Shown in pieces: positions 33,493 to 42,002 of a DNA stretch of 51,007 nucleotides (positions within the stretch are counted from its first letter, which is position 1; every line of letters begins with the position of its first letter). Under the pieces are notes generated by a model. That model saw nothing but the letters and a program-made list of their open reading frames with translations. It was not told the DNA's origin and searched no databases. This DNA comes from DATBVX01 sp035263105 (GTDB lineage Bacteria; Pseudomonadota; Gammaproteobacteria; Steroidobacterales; Steroidobacteraceae): positions 1 to 51,007 of the forward strand of contig DATFRO010000087.1 in NCBI GenBank assembly GCA_035263105.1, in the 5' to 3' direction. The position numbers and the translations under genes were made by a program.

Positions 33493-34659
33493 TCAGCCCG
33501 ACTTTTCCGGCGGCGTTTCGCGGCGGAAAGCGCTGAGCTTGCCGCCGTCCGTCAGCACGTACACCGTGCCATCGACGACCAGCGGCCGGTTGCTGACGCG
33601 GTTGCCGTCCGTGGAGGTGCGTGCCAGGAGGTTCCCGGTCGCGGCGTCCAGCCAATGCACGTACCCCTCGAAATCCGCCACGACGATCGCCGTGCCATCG
33701 AGCGCCGGACCGCTGAGCCCACGCCGGTGCAGGGCCGATTGCTTCCACAACGGCGTGCCATCGCGGCGCTTGAGCGCCTGGACGTCGCCGTCGGCATCGG
33801 TGACGTAGATGGTCTCCGCGTCGACGGCGAGTCCACGATCACTCGATTCGTCGCGCGACCACCAGATCTGCCCGGAGTCGAGGGCGAGCATCGCGGAGCG
33901 TCCCTGGAACCCGGCGACGTACACGTCCTTGTCGATGATCTGCACCGACGAATCGATGTCGACGAGTCGAGCGAGCTCGGTGCGCCCCTTGGATGAGGCC
34001 ACCTGCGTCTCCCACTGCACGCCGCCATCGGCGAGACTGACTGCAACCACTTTGCCGTTGTCGAAGCCGCACACGACGATGTCGCCGACGATGACGGGCG
34101 TGGCCGTGCCGCGCAGTGACAGGCGCGGAACCTGCTGCTCGGTGGACCAGAGCTCGTGGCCGTCGCCGAGATCGAGGCCCTGGAGCTTCCCATCGACGCT
34201 GCGCACCACGGCGACACCGGGAGCGACCGCCGGTGGGGCGAGTACCTCGCCCTGGATCCGCGTCTTCCAGACCTGGGTGCCGTCGGCCGCGTTGAGCGCG
34301 ACGACGTCGCCCTCGCTCGATCCCACGACCACGCGATCCGCGCCGGCGCCGGGTCCTCCGGCGAGCGGCAGCTTGGTGCTGCTGTGCCAGAGGGTCTTGC
34401 CGTTCTTGAGGTCGTAGGCGTACACGTCGCCATCATGTGAGGCGGCGTACAGGCGCTGTCCATCCGAAGCGGCACGCAGGCCGAGGCGCAGTTCCTTCCC
34501 GCCGCCGCCCACACCCGCGCTCCAGACGCGGTCGATCTTGATGAGCGGCTTCAGGTCGACCAGCTCGGCCGGAGGATCGACCTCCTTGTCCTTGCTGCAG
34601 GCTGCGAGCCCCGCGAAGAGTGCCAGGGCGGCGAGCGCCGGCAGCAGCCGATTCATCAT
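33493..34659 (-). CDS. bamB: Outer membrane protein assembly factor BamB
   Basis: BamB is the beta-propeller lipoprotein of the BAM complex that inserts beta-barrels in the outer membrane. The 388-residue product has a lipoprotein signal with lipobox LAAC (C21). PQQ-like repeats follow, for example YAASHDGDVYAYDLKNGKTLW, WWSRDESSDRG and LYVTDADG-type strands through to about residue 378. Two adjacent ATG codons occur; the first, at 34659, overlaps the YfgM stop as ATGA. The order hisS-yfgM-bamB-der is conserved across gammaproteobacteria and supports the call. Confidence 0.95.
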   Translation of the reverse strand: MMNRLLPALAALALFAGLAACSKDKEVDPPAELVDLKPLIKIDRVWSAGVGGGGKELRLGLRAASDGQRLYAASHDGDVYAYDLKNGKTLWHSSTKLPLAGGPGAGADRVVVGSSEGDVVALNAADGTQVWKTRIQGEVLAPPAVAPGVAVVRSVDGKLQGLDLGDGHELWSTEQQVPRLSLRGTATPVIVGDIVVCGFDNGKVVAVSLADGGVQWETQVASSKGRTELARLVDIDSSVQIIDKDVYVAGFQGRSAMLALDSGQIWWSRDESSDRGLAVDAETIYVTDADGDVQALKRRDGTPLWKQSALHRRGLSGPALDGTAIVVADFEGYVHWLDAATGNLLARTSTDGNRVSNRPLVVDGTVYVLTDGGKLSAFRRETPPEKSG

Positions 34660-35360
34660 GGAGTGTGTTCCTTCGTTGGCGTCGCGGAGGTGGCCGGAGC
34701 CGGAGCCGGCGCGGCTGAGGGCGCGGGCGTGGCAGCGGCCAGGTCGTTGATCTTGAGCTGCAACAGACCCGTGTCGGTGACGCCCGGTTCCGTAGCCGCG
34801 AGCGCTTCCCGATAGGCGGCCAGCGCCCCGGCGTGATCGCCCTTCTGCAACAAGGCGTCGCCGCGCACTTCGGCGTAACGCGCCACGAACTCCGCCGACT
34901 GCTGCCCTTCGAGTGTCTTCAGGGCTTCGTCGGCCTTGCCTTGAGCAAGCTGAACACGCGCCAGCCGCTCCCGCGCGACCAGTCGCAGCTGCGTATCCTT
35001 GGAGTCCGCCGCAACTGACTTCAGGCGTAGCGCCGCATCCTCGAGCTCACCGCGCTCGACGTGCATGCGCGCGAGCGCGAGCTGCGCCTGGTCCACGTAC
35101 GGCGTCGACGCGAAGTCCTTCTGCAGCTGCTGGGTGAGCTCGATCGCTCGCGCCTTGTCATTGCGTCCCAGCGCATCGAGCACGTCGAGATAGCGTGCCG
35201 CCGCCGTCTGCGCGCGTGCGGTCACCCGGTCGCCCCACCACGTGTAACCGTAGAGAATGCCCGCACCCAGCAACACGCCGACGATCATGGCGATGCCGTT
35301 CTCGCGGATGAAGGCCTTGACTCGTTCCCATTGGTCGCTTTCGGTCAGATAGTCGTCCAC
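34656..35360 (-). CDS. yfgM: YfgM-like ancillary SecYEG translocon protein
   Basis: YfgM is an inner-membrane, periplasm-facing TPR protein that links the Sec translocon to periplasmic chaperones. The 234-residue protein starts with the conserved YLTESDQWERVKAFIREN, has one membrane helix at about 22-40 and then TPR repeats to about 205. A low-complexity Ala/Pro tail ends the protein. The helix is preceded by the typical short cytoplasmic N-terminus. It follows hisS by 16 bases and overlaps bamB. Direct evidence for the PpiD partnership comes from E. coli and is not visible here. Confidence 0.92.
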   Translation of the reverse strand: MDDYLTESDQWERVKAFIRENGIAMIVGVLLGAGILYGYTWWGDRVTARAQTAAARYLDVLDALGRNDKARAIELTQQLQKDFASTPYVDQAQLALARMHVERGELEDAALRLKSVAADSKDTQLRLVARERLARVQLAQGKADEALKTLEGQQSAEFVARYAEVRGDALLQKGDHAGALAAYREALAATEPGVTDTGLLQLKINDLAAATPAPSAAPAPAPATSATPTKEHTP

Positions 35361-35376
35361 CGTCTCACTCCCGGCT

Positions 35377-36669
35377 CTATGGCCGCTTCAAAACCAGATC
35401 CGTAACCCACTCGCCGATGCGTGCCGCCAGTGATTCCTGCGGGCACTCGACCTGTGCGCCTTCCGAGCGCAGCGGCTTTACCGCGACGACGCCGCGTTGC
35501 ATCTCATCCTCGCCGAGGATCACCGCGACGGTCGCGCCGCTCCGGTCCGCACGGCGAAACTGCGCCTTGAAATTGCCGCCGCCCGCGCCCGCCTGCACGC
35601 GCAGCTGTGGATGCGCGTCGCGCAAGCGTTCCGCGAGCTTCAGGCCGGCGCTCTGCGCCTGCTCGCCCACCATCACGACATAGACGTGCGGTGGCGCCTG
35701 AGTCAGCGCCGCGTCGACCTGCGCCATCAGCGCGACCACGCGCTCCTGGCCCATCGCCCAGCCGATTGCCGGCGTCGGGTCGCCACCGAGTTGCGCAAAC
35801 AGCCCGTCGTAGCGTCCGCCGGAACATACGGCGTCCTGTGCACCGAGCGCGTCGGTGAGCCACTCGAACACAGTACGCGTGTAGTAGTCGAGCCCGCGCA
35901 CCAGGCGCGGATTGACGCGGTACTCGATGCCGGCGGCGCGCAGCAATGCACACAGCGCGGTGAAGTGGCGCTGCGACTCCTCGTCAAGGTGGTCGGTGAG
36001 GAGCGGTGCGGCGTCGATCACCGCGCGCATCTCGGGATTCTTGCTGTCGAGGATCCGCAGCGGGTTGCCGCTCAGCCGGCGACGGCTGTCGTCATCGAGT
36101 GCGTTTTCATGGGCGCGCAGGTACTGCACCAGGTGCTCGCGATACGCGCGACGCGCTTCCGGCGTGCCGAGCGAATTGATCTCCAGCCGCACCGACCGGA
36201 TGCCGAGGCGCTTCCAGAAGCGCGCCGCGATCAGGATGATCTCGGCATCGACATCGGGCCCGGGGTAACCGAACGCCTCGACGTCGATCTGGTGAAACTG
36301 GCGGAAGCGGCCCTTCTGCGGCTTCTCGTGACGGAACATCGGCCCCATGCACCACACGCGGACGCGCTGGTTGTGCGTCAGGCCGTTGGAGATCGCCGCG
36401 CGCACCATGCCGGCGGTGGCTTCCGGGCGCAGCGTGAGGCTTTCGCCGCCCTTGTCGGTGAAGGTATACATCTCCTTCTCGACGATATCGGTGAACTCGC
36501 CGATCGAGCGCTTGAAGAGCTCGGTCTGCTCCATCACCGGCACGCGCATTTCCTCGTAGCCGTAGCCCGCGAGCACTTCGCGCGCGACCGCTTCGAGCCG
36601 CTGCCAATAGGCGATCTCGGCCGGCAGGATGTCGCTCATGCCGCGGGTCGGCTGAATCTTCTGGTTCAA
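35377..36669 (-). CDS. hisS: Histidyl-tRNA synthetase
   Basis: HisS charges tRNA-His. The 430-residue class II synthetase shows QPTRGMSDILP at the N-terminus and motif 1 around VMEQTELFKRSIGE. Motif 2 follows as TLRPEATAGMVRA and MFRHEKPQKGRFRQFHQ. The HisA-type signatures LVRGLDYYTRTVFEW and CSGGRYDGL, then GWAMGQERV (motif 3), lead into the C-terminal anticodon-binding domain. Everything is complete and the length is normal (about 424-430). It starts 24 bases after rodZ; in many gammaproteobacteria ispG lies between these two genes but is absent here. Confidence 0.97.
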   Translation of the reverse strand: MNQKIQPTRGMSDILPAEIAYWQRLEAVAREVLAGYGYEEMRVPVMEQTELFKRSIGEFTDIVEKEMYTFTDKGGESLTLRPEATAGMVRAAISNGLTHNQRVRVWCMGPMFRHEKPQKGRFRQFHQIDVEAFGYPGPDVDAEIILIAARFWKRLGIRSVRLEINSLGTPEARRAYREHLVQYLRAHENALDDDSRRRLSGNPLRILDSKNPEMRAVIDAAPLLTDHLDEESQRHFTALCALLRAAGIEYRVNPRLVRGLDYYTRTVFEWLTDALGAQDAVCSGGRYDGLFAQLGGDPTPAIGWAMGQERVVALMAQVDAALTQAPPHVYVVMVGEQAQSAGLKLAERLRDAHPQLRVQAGAGGGNFKAQFRRADRSGATVAVILGEDEMQRGVVAVKPLRSEGAQVECPQESLAARIGEWVTDLVLKRP

Positions 36670-36693
36670 CTGCGCGCTCCAGGACCGGTGGGG

Positions 36694-37572
36694 CTAGCGC
36701 TTCGGGCGCACGTTGCCGTGCGCATCGAGAAAGAACTCGGCCAGGTTCCCGCGCCGGACTTCGGAGGGTAATGCGATCGCGCGCCCGTCGAGTTCAAGGC
36801 GCACTCCGTCCGCGAACCCGAGGAAGACCCGCAGCGGCGCGTCCGCGGCCACGATGCGTGCTGTACCCGTCGTCCCCATGTCGAAAAATACCCGTTGCTC
36901 TGTAGCGTCATAGACCTCGACCCATGAGTCGGCGGCAAAACTCATGCGCACCCTGACTCTTGCGCCGTCTTGCGCCGCGACCGGCTCCTCGATCCGCAGC
37001 GTGGCGGGCGTTGCCGTCTCCGTCTGCGGCGCCGGCGCAGTTGCCTCGTGCTTGAGCGCCGCGAGCGTCGCCGGCACTGTTGCCGTATCCGGCGTCGTGC
37101 TTGGCTGGTCACCCGCCGGCGACGCGGTTGTCGAACGGGCCAGCAGCGTCTGTGAAACACTGCGCAGCCACTCGCGATTCGCCAGCAGCCACCCCACGCA
37201 ACCCGCGAGGATCGCAACGACCGCGATCGTTGTGATCTTGCGCGTGACGCGAGGCCCATCCGTTCGCGTGGCCTGCTTCAGCGGCACGAGTTCGGGCGTG
37301 GGCGGCTGTGTCGTCTCGCAAGCGGCCAGCAACGCCTCCGCATCCAGACCAAGCAGCCGCGCGTACTTGCGCAAGTGCCCCTTGGCATACACCGGGGCGC
37401 CGAGACTCGCGAAGCGCCCGGCTTCCAGCGCCTCGATGGTCGCGACGCCGACGTGCAGGTCCTCGGCCACCTGCGGCACGCTCAGGCCGCGGTGTTCCCG
37501 TTCCGCCTTCAACCGCTGTCCTGGCGCGGCTTTGCAGCTTGTGTCTTGCGGGCTGCCAGGCCCTGCGCTCAT
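36694..37572 (-). CDS. rodZ: Cytoskeletal/HTH membrane protein RodZ
   Basis: RodZ tethers MreB to the membrane and helps keep rod shape. The 292-residue product has an N-terminal XRE-like helix-turn-helix at about 17-80 (LKAEREHRGLSVPQVAEDLH and YAKGHLRKYARLLGLD). One membrane helix lies at about 114-131, followed by a low-complexity Thr/Pro/Ala linker. A periplasmic DUF4115 domain spans about 205-288, with SFAADSWVEVYDA. Length is within the family range. It starts three bases after the pilF stop and precedes hisS by 24 bases, so it is in the same run. Confidence 0.9.
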   Translation of the reverse strand: MSAGPGSPQDTSCKAAPGQRLKAEREHRGLSVPQVAEDLHVGVATIEALEAGRFASLGAPVYAKGHLRKYARLLGLDAEALLAACETTQPPTPELVPLKQATRTDGPRVTRKITTIAVVAILAGCVGWLLANREWLRSVSQTLLARSTTASPAGDQPSTTPDTATVPATLAALKHEATAPAPQTETATPATLRIEEPVAAQDGARVRVRMSFAADSWVEVYDATEQRVFFDMGTTGTARIVAADAPLRVFLGFADGVRLELDGRAIALPSEVRRGNLAEFFLDAHGNVRPKR

Positions 37573-37575
37573 TCC

Positions 37576-38355
37576 CTAGCGTTCCGAGGCAATGAGCGCC
37601 CGCGTCTGGTCCGCCTGCGGATATTCGTTCTTCAGGCGGCGCGCATAAGCATCGGCAGTCGCCTTGTCGCCGCGCGCGCGTTCCACACGCACGCCAAGCC
37701 ACAGGATTTCCGGCCCCGGGGCCGCAACCACGGCGAGAAAGCGCTTGATCAAACCACTCGCCTCGTCATAACTCGGCTTGGTGCCCTTCTGGAAGTCGAG
37801 GTCCGCGAGCTGCAGCAGCGCGTCGCCGAAGCGCGGGCGGATGGCGAGCGCCTGGCGGAAATACCTCTCGGCCTCATCCATGCGCTTCACGCCGCGCATG
37901 CACATGCCGGCATTCGTGATGGCGACCTCGGGCGTCTTGTAAACGGCGTTGTTGGCCGCCTTGAGCAGCATCTTCTCGCCCTGGTCGGTCTTGCCCTTGC
38001 GGCACAGGTACACGCCGTAGTTGTTCTGCATCTCGGGGTCATCCGGCTTGAGCCGCAAGGCGGTGGCGTAGTGATCGTCCGCTTTCTTGTCCTCGCCGAG
38101 CCGGTCGTACACCAGCGCCGCGGTCATCTGCACCGACACGTTGTCCGGATCCTGTGACAGCGCGCGCTCGACCTTGTCGCGCGCGACGGCCAGGTCGCCC
38201 TTCTTCAGGTACTCGATGGCGAGTTGCGAGTTGAAGGTCGCAGCCTCGGTCGGGGAGGTCTGGCGGACCGCCGGCGAATTCGGTGAGGTCGTCGTCGTGG
38301 TGCAGCCGGCCAGCGCCAGCAGCGCGATCACAACGGCCAGAGGACGCGCGCTCAT
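37576..38355 (-). CDS. pilW: Type IV pilus biogenesis/stability lipoprotein PilW (PilF)
   Basis: PilW/PilF is an outer-membrane-associated TPR lipoprotein that helps PilQ secretin assembly. The 259-residue product has a lipoprotein signal, lipobox LAGC with C18, and about six TPR repeats. The first is AIEYLKKGDLAVARDKVERALS, followed by NYGVYLCRKGKTDQGEKML and others to about residue 245. The gene is named pilF in Pseudomonas and pilW elsewhere. Its ATG overlaps the rlmN stop by four bases. The pairing with rlmN and rodZ is typical of gammaproteobacteria. No other pilus gene is present. Confidence 0.9.
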   Translation of the reverse strand: MSARPLAVVIALLALAGCTTTTTSPNSPAVRQTSPTEAATFNSQLAIEYLKKGDLAVARDKVERALSQDPDNVSVQMTAALVYDRLGEDKKADDHYATALRLKPDDPEMQNNYGVYLCRKGKTDQGEKMLLKAANNAVYKTPEVAITNAGMCMRGVKRMDEAERYFRQALAIRPRFGDALLQLADLDFQKGTKPSYDEASGLIKRFLAVVAAPGPEILWLGVRVERARGDKATADAYARRLKNEYPQADQTRALIASER

Positions 38356-39473
38356 GCTTCGACCGCCACGCTGTGGAGCTTCTGACCGAGCCGCACCGTG
38401 GTGCGATCGCGCACCCGGCCGACCAGCTGGCCACAGGCCGCATCGATGTCGTCGCCGCGCGTGCGGCGTGTCGTCGCGATGACACCGCGTGCGTTTAGCA
38501 GATCGCGAAAACGCATGATCGCCTCGGGCGTGGAACGCCGGTACGGCGTGCCCGGGAAGGTGTTGAACGGAATCAGGTTCACTTTCGCGGCCCGGCCACG
38601 CAGCAGCTGCGCCAGCTCGAGAGCCTGTGCCGGTGAATCGTTGATGCCATCGAGCATCACGTACTCGAAGGTGATGCTGCGCCCGTTCTGCTCATCGAGG
38701 TAGTGCCAGCAGGCCTCGAGGAGCTCCTTGATCGGGTGCTTGCGATTGATCGGCACCAGCAGATCGCGCAGCGCATCGTTCGGCGCATGGAGCGAGACCG
38801 CAAGCGCGACGTTGCAGTCTTCGGCCATGCGATAAATCTGCGGCACGAGCCCGGACGTGCTGAGCGTGACCCGGCGGCGCGACAGCTCGAAACCGAGGTC
38901 ATCGAGCATGATGTCGATCGCGGGGAGCACGTTGCGATAGTTCGCGAGCGGCTCGCCCATGCCCATGAACACCACGTTGCTGATGATGCGTTCGTCGCCG
39001 GCCTTGAACCCGAGCTCGCGGTTCGCGAGCCACACCTGGCCGACGATCTCGGCCGCGGTGAGATTGCGGTTGAATCCCTGCTGCGCGGTGGAACAGAACG
39101 AGCAGTCGAGCGCGCAGCCGACCTGGCTCGAGATGCACAGCGTGCCGCGGCCCGGCTCCGGGATGAACACCATCTCGATGCCCTGAGCGCTGTCCATGCG
39201 CAGCATCCACTTGCGCGTGCCGTCGGCGGAATGCTGGAGCGTGACGATTTCCGGCGTGCGGATCTCGGCATGCTCACTCAAGAGCGCCCGGAACTCACGC
39301 GCCAGATCAGTCATCGCCGCGAAGTCATCGACGCCCTGCTTGTAGATCCACTTCATGAGCTGGCGTGCGCGGAACGGCTTCTGCCCGAGCCCGACGACAA
39401 AGGCTTCCAGTCCTGCGCGGTCGAGACCGAGCAGGTTGGTGCGCGTAGCGTTGGATGAAGTCGGGGTCGTCAT
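38352..39473 (-). CDS. rlmN: 23S rRNA/tRNA adenine-C2 methyltransferase
   Basis: RlmN methylates C2 of A2503 in 23S rRNA and A37 of some tRNAs by a radical-SAM mechanism. The 373-residue protein has the iron-sulfur motif C120-x3-C124-x2-C127 in GCALDCSFC, preceded by LCISSQV. The essential methyl-carrying cysteine near the C-terminus is C347 in DAACGQL, with the second active cysteine implied by family spacing. Length matches the 370-390 norm. It starts 15 bases after ndk and overlaps pilW by four bases. Confidence 0.96.
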   Translation of the reverse strand: MTTPTSSNATRTNLLGLDRAGLEAFVVGLGQKPFRARQLMKWIYKQGVDDFAAMTDLAREFRALLSEHAEIRTPEIVTLQHSADGTRKWMLRMDSAQGIEMVFIPEPGRGTLCISSQVGCALDCSFCSTAQQGFNRNLTAAEIVGQVWLANRELGFKAGDERIISNVVFMGMGEPLANYRNVLPAIDIMLDDLGFELSRRRVTLSTSGLVPQIYRMAEDCNVALAVSLHAPNDALRDLLVPINRKHPIKELLEACWHYLDEQNGRSITFEYVMLDGINDSPAQALELAQLLRGRAAKVNLIPFNTFPGTPYRRSTPEAIMRFRDLLNARGVIATTRRTRGDDIDAACGQLVGRVRDRTTVRLGQKLHSVAVEA

Positions 39474-39488
39474 GCAGCGGCTGAGCGG

Positions 39489-39920
39489 CTAACGCGCGCG
39501 CGAGCAGATTTCACTGTCGCTGAAGAAGAAGCGGATCTCACGCGCCGCGGTGTCCGCTCCGTCCGAGCCGTGCACCACGTTCTGTTCGATGCTGCTCGCA
39601 AGGTCCGCGCGGATCGTGCCGGCGGCGGCCTTTTTCGGATCCGTCGCGCCCATGATGTCGCGGTTGCGTTGAATCGCATTATCCCCCTCGAGCACCTGCA
39701 CCATGACGGGCCCGGAGGTCATGTAGCGCACCAGGTCCTTGTAGAACGGCCGCTCACGATGCACGGCATAGAACGCCTCGGCTTGCGCTTGCGACAAGGA
39801 CAGCATACGACCGGCGATGATGCGCAGGCCCGCCTTCTCGAAACGACGATACACCTCGCCGATCAGGTTCTTCTCGACGCCATCGGGCTTCACGATCGAC
39901 AGGGTGCGCTCCAGCGCCAT
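39489..39920 (-). CDS. ndk: Nucleoside diphosphate kinase
   Basis: Ndk transfers the gamma phosphate between nucleoside triphosphates and diphosphates. The 143-residue product is full length, starts ALERTLSIVKPDGV and has the phosphorylated histidine H117 in NVVHGSDG. SMxSGPVMVQVLEG appears here as MTSGPVMVQVLEG, and the terminal EIRFFFSDSEIC is conserved. A good promoter lies 55 bases upstream. It heads the ten-gene run to the thiol dioxygenase and is separated from iscA by 139 bases. Confidence 0.97.
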   Translation of the reverse strand: MALERTLSIVKPDGVEKNLIGEVYRRFEKAGLRIIAGRMLSLSQAQAEAFYAVHRERPFYKDLVRYMTSGPVMVQVLEGDNAIQRNRDIMGATDPKKAAAGTIRADLASSIEQNVVHGSDGADTAAREIRFFFSDSEICSRAR

Positions 39921-39974
39921 GCAGGGACCTCGGCTCAGATTTTCCGGCGGTTGGGGGTGCTTATTCGGCGCGCA

Positions 39975-40003
39975 ACTATACCTGCCACCCGCCCCCTCCG
40001 CAA
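39975..40003 (-). promoter_or_regulatory. Predicted sigma70 promoter of ndk
   Basis: On the minus strand TTGCGG (39998-40003, three of six) and TATAGT (39975-39980, five of six) are exactly 17 bases apart. Initiation near 39968 gives a leader of about 48 bases. The -35 is weak; the -10 and spacing are good. It lies in the 139-base gap between iscA and ndk, which holds no other clear element. Confidence 0.55.
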
Positions 40004-40059
40004 TGAAACGGGCGCGCGGAAGTCCGCGTCACGAAAGGAGATTCCGGGTCTTTCGGGGG

Positions 40060-40383
40060 TCAGACGGTGAAGCTTTCGCCGCAGCCGCACTCGCCCTTGA
40101 TGTTCGGGTTCTGGAAGCGGAACGCTTCGTTCAGCCCCTGCTTCACGAAATCCACCACGGTACCGTCGATGTAGCGCAGGCTCTCGGTGTCGACGATCAC
40201 CTTGACGCCGCGATCCTCGAACACGACGTCGCCGCTCGCGACCTGGTCGGCGTAGTTGACGACGTAGGCAAAGCCGGAGCAGCCGGTCTTCTTGATGCCC
40301 AGGCGCAGCCCGATGCCGTGGCCGCGCGAATCGATGAAGGTTCGGATGCGGCCCGCAGCCGCCTCGGTCAGCTTGATTGCCAT
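40060..40383 (-). CDS. iscA: Iron-sulfur cluster assembly/carrier protein IscA-type
   Basis: A-type carriers receive [Fe-S] clusters and pass them to target proteins. The 107-residue protein has the three invariant cysteines C35 (KKTGCSGFAYVV), C99 and C101 (GECGCGESF), so it should bind clusters. Length and residues fit IscA rather than ErpA, though the distinction is not firm. I start at 40383; the longer frame from 40473 runs into the end of the iscU-like gene. It lies 49 bases after that gene and is the last gene of the trmJ-iscS-iscU-like run. No hscB, hscA or fdx follows, unlike a full isc operon. Confidence 0.92.
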   Translation of the reverse strand: MAIKLTEAAAGRIRTFIDSRGHGIGLRLGIKKTGCSGFAYVVNYADQVASGDVVFEDRGVKVIVDTESLRYIDGTVVDFVKQGLNEAFRFQNPNIKGECGCGESFTV

Positions 40384-40432
40384 CGAATTGTCAGCGCCCC
40401 TCCGGGGCCGTACCTCGAGTTGCACACGGATT

Positions 40433-40813
40433 TTACACGCTGCGCGCCTGCTGTTCGCACACCCGTACCGCATCTTCGATCACGAGCAGGCGTCCGAGTT
40501 TCTCTACCGGCACTTCGAGCGGCTGGCAGAGCCGGGCGATGCCCTCCGGCAGGAGGTTGCTCGTCTCGCGGCCCTGGATCTGCTGCGCGAGCCACGCCGT
40601 GGCTGCGACAGTATGCGGGCATCCGTACACGCGGAAACGGGCATTGGTCACACGTGTGCCTCGAATCTCGAGTTTCAAGCGCACCCAGGTGCCCAGCGCA
40701 ATGCTGCCGGCCTCACCACTCAGGCAGCGGTCCGCCGGTGGTTCCGCAGATCGGGTGGGTTGCGCACCGCTGAACAGCTCGTGCACCAGCGCGTTGTAAT
40801 GGACTTCAGCCAT
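40433..40813 (-). CDS. Degenerate IscU/NifU-N-like scaffold protein
   Basis: This 126-residue protein aligns with IscU (scaffold for Fe-S assembly) through ARFRVYGCPHTVAATAW and the C-terminal VIEDAVRV stretch. Only one of the three cluster-ligand cysteines is kept, C65 in VYGCP. The first (C37 of IscU, normally in APACGD) is Leu40 and its Asp partner is Thr42. The third (C106) is replaced around Arg108, and its neighbouring His is Gly107. C30 and C96 are at other places. It should not hold a normal [2Fe-2S] cluster but may still bind IscS. The gene overlaps iscS by eight bases and precedes iscA. Confidence 0.8.
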   Translation of the reverse strand: MAEVHYNALVHELFSGAQPTRSAEPPADRCLSGEAGSIALGTWVRLKLEIRGTRVTNARFRVYGCPHTVAATAWLAQQIQGRETSNLLPEGIARLCQPLEVPVEKLGRLLVIEDAVRVCEQQARSV

Positions 40814-42002
40814 CTGAACGGCGCGCCTCGGCCGCCGGGCTCAGCGTCCTCAGATGGGGTACTGCCGCGCGGATCGCACTCAGTGCCGCATCGACATCCG
40901 CGTCGCTCGAAAACCGGCCGAAGCTGAAGCGCACCGAACCTTGCGCCAGCGCGTCGCTCCGCCCGAGTGCCCGCAGCACGTAGGAAGGGTCCTGCGTCGC
41001 AGAGTTGCAGGCAGAACCCGTGGAAACGGCGAGTCCCGGCAGTGCGAAGATCAGGCTCTCGCCCTCGATCCCCTCGAACGACACATTGAGCAGGTGCGCG
41101 ATACGCCGTGTCGGATGGCCGTTGAGGTGTACGCCACCCAGCGCTTCGAGCCCGGCCAGGAGCTTCGCGCGCAAGCGCTCGATCCGTTCCGCGTCGCTCG
41201 CCATCTCTGCGCGCGCAATCGCACACGCTGCGCCCAGGCCCGCCACCTGGTGAGTGGCAAGCGTGCCGGAGCGCATGCCGCCTTCCTGTCCGCCGCCGTA
41301 CAGGAGCGGCGCGAGCCCGATGCGCGGCCGCCGGCGCACGTAGAGCGCACCGCTCCCCTTGGGTCCGTAGAACTTGTGCGCCGTGAGCGACAGCAGGTCG
41401 ACGGCCAGTGTCTGCACATCAACCGGGATCTTGCCGACGCTCTGCGCCGCGTCGACGTGCAGCAGCACCTCGCGCTCGCGGCAGAGCCGGCCGAGGGCCG
41501 CGATGTCCTGCACCACGCCGATCTCGTTGTTCACGTGCATGATCGAGACGAGCACAGTGTCGGCGCTGAGCGCCGCGGCCACCTGCTCGCGTGCGACGAT
41601 GCCGAGCGAGTCGGGGCGCAGGTAGGTGACGCGAAAGCCCTCCTTTTCGAGCTGCCTGCACGGATCGAGCACCGCCTTGTGTTCCGTCTTCGCGGTGACG
41701 ATGTGCAGGCCGCGGTCGCGGCGAAAGCGTGCCGCGCCGAGGAGCGCGAGATTGTTCGACTCGGTGGCGCCCGACGTCCAGACGATCTCCGCGGGTTCGG
41801 CATTGATGAGCTCGGCAACCTGCTCGCGTGCGTGCTCCACGCGCTGCCGCGCTTCGACACCGAAGGAGTGCCCGGTCGAAGAGGGATTACCGAACGCGCC
41901 GTCGAGTGCCAGGCACTCGGCCATCGCGGCCGCGACACGCGGATCGACCGGTGTCGTCGCCGCGTAGTCCAGGTACACCGGGCGTGCGGCGGGATCACGC
42001 AT
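40806..42002 (-). CDS. iscS: Cysteine desulfurase
   Basis: IscS is a PLP enzyme that removes sulfur from cysteine for Fe-S clusters, thiamine and tRNA thiolation. The 398-residue protein has YLDYAATTPVDP, TSGATESNNLAL, TEHKAVLDPC, and VDAAQSVGKIPVD with the cofactor lysine K210 in SLTAHKFYGPKG. The mobile-loop nucleophile is C332 in STGSACNSA. All hallmarks of the IscS type are present. The start at 42002 overlaps the trmJ stop by eight bases, and the iscU-like gene overlaps its end, so the four genes form one transcript. No IscR regulator gene is nearby. Confidence 0.96.
   Translation of the reverse strand: MRDPAARPVYLDYAATTPVDPRVAAAMAECLALDGAFGNPSSTGHSFGVEARQRVEHAREQVAELINAEPAEIVWTSGATESNNLALLGAARFRRDRGLHIVTAKTEHKAVLDPCRQLEKEGFRVTYLRPDSLGIVAREQVAAALSADTVLVSIMHVNNEIGVVQDIAALGRLCREREVLLHVDAAQSVGKIPVDVQTLAVDLLSLTAHKFYGPKGSGALYVRRRPRIGLAPLLYGGGQEGGMRSGTLATHQVAGLGAACAIARAEMASDAERIERLRAKLLAGLEALGGVHLNGHPTRRIAHLLNVSFEGIEGESLIFALPGLAVSTGSACNSATQDPSYVLRALGRSDALAQGSVRFSFGRFSSDADVDAALSAIRAAVPHLRTLSPAAEARRSDG

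Noticed and set aside
32548..33996. 482-codon open frame antisense to der and bamB
   Set aside because: It spans two conserved genes and their gap, which no real gene here would do.
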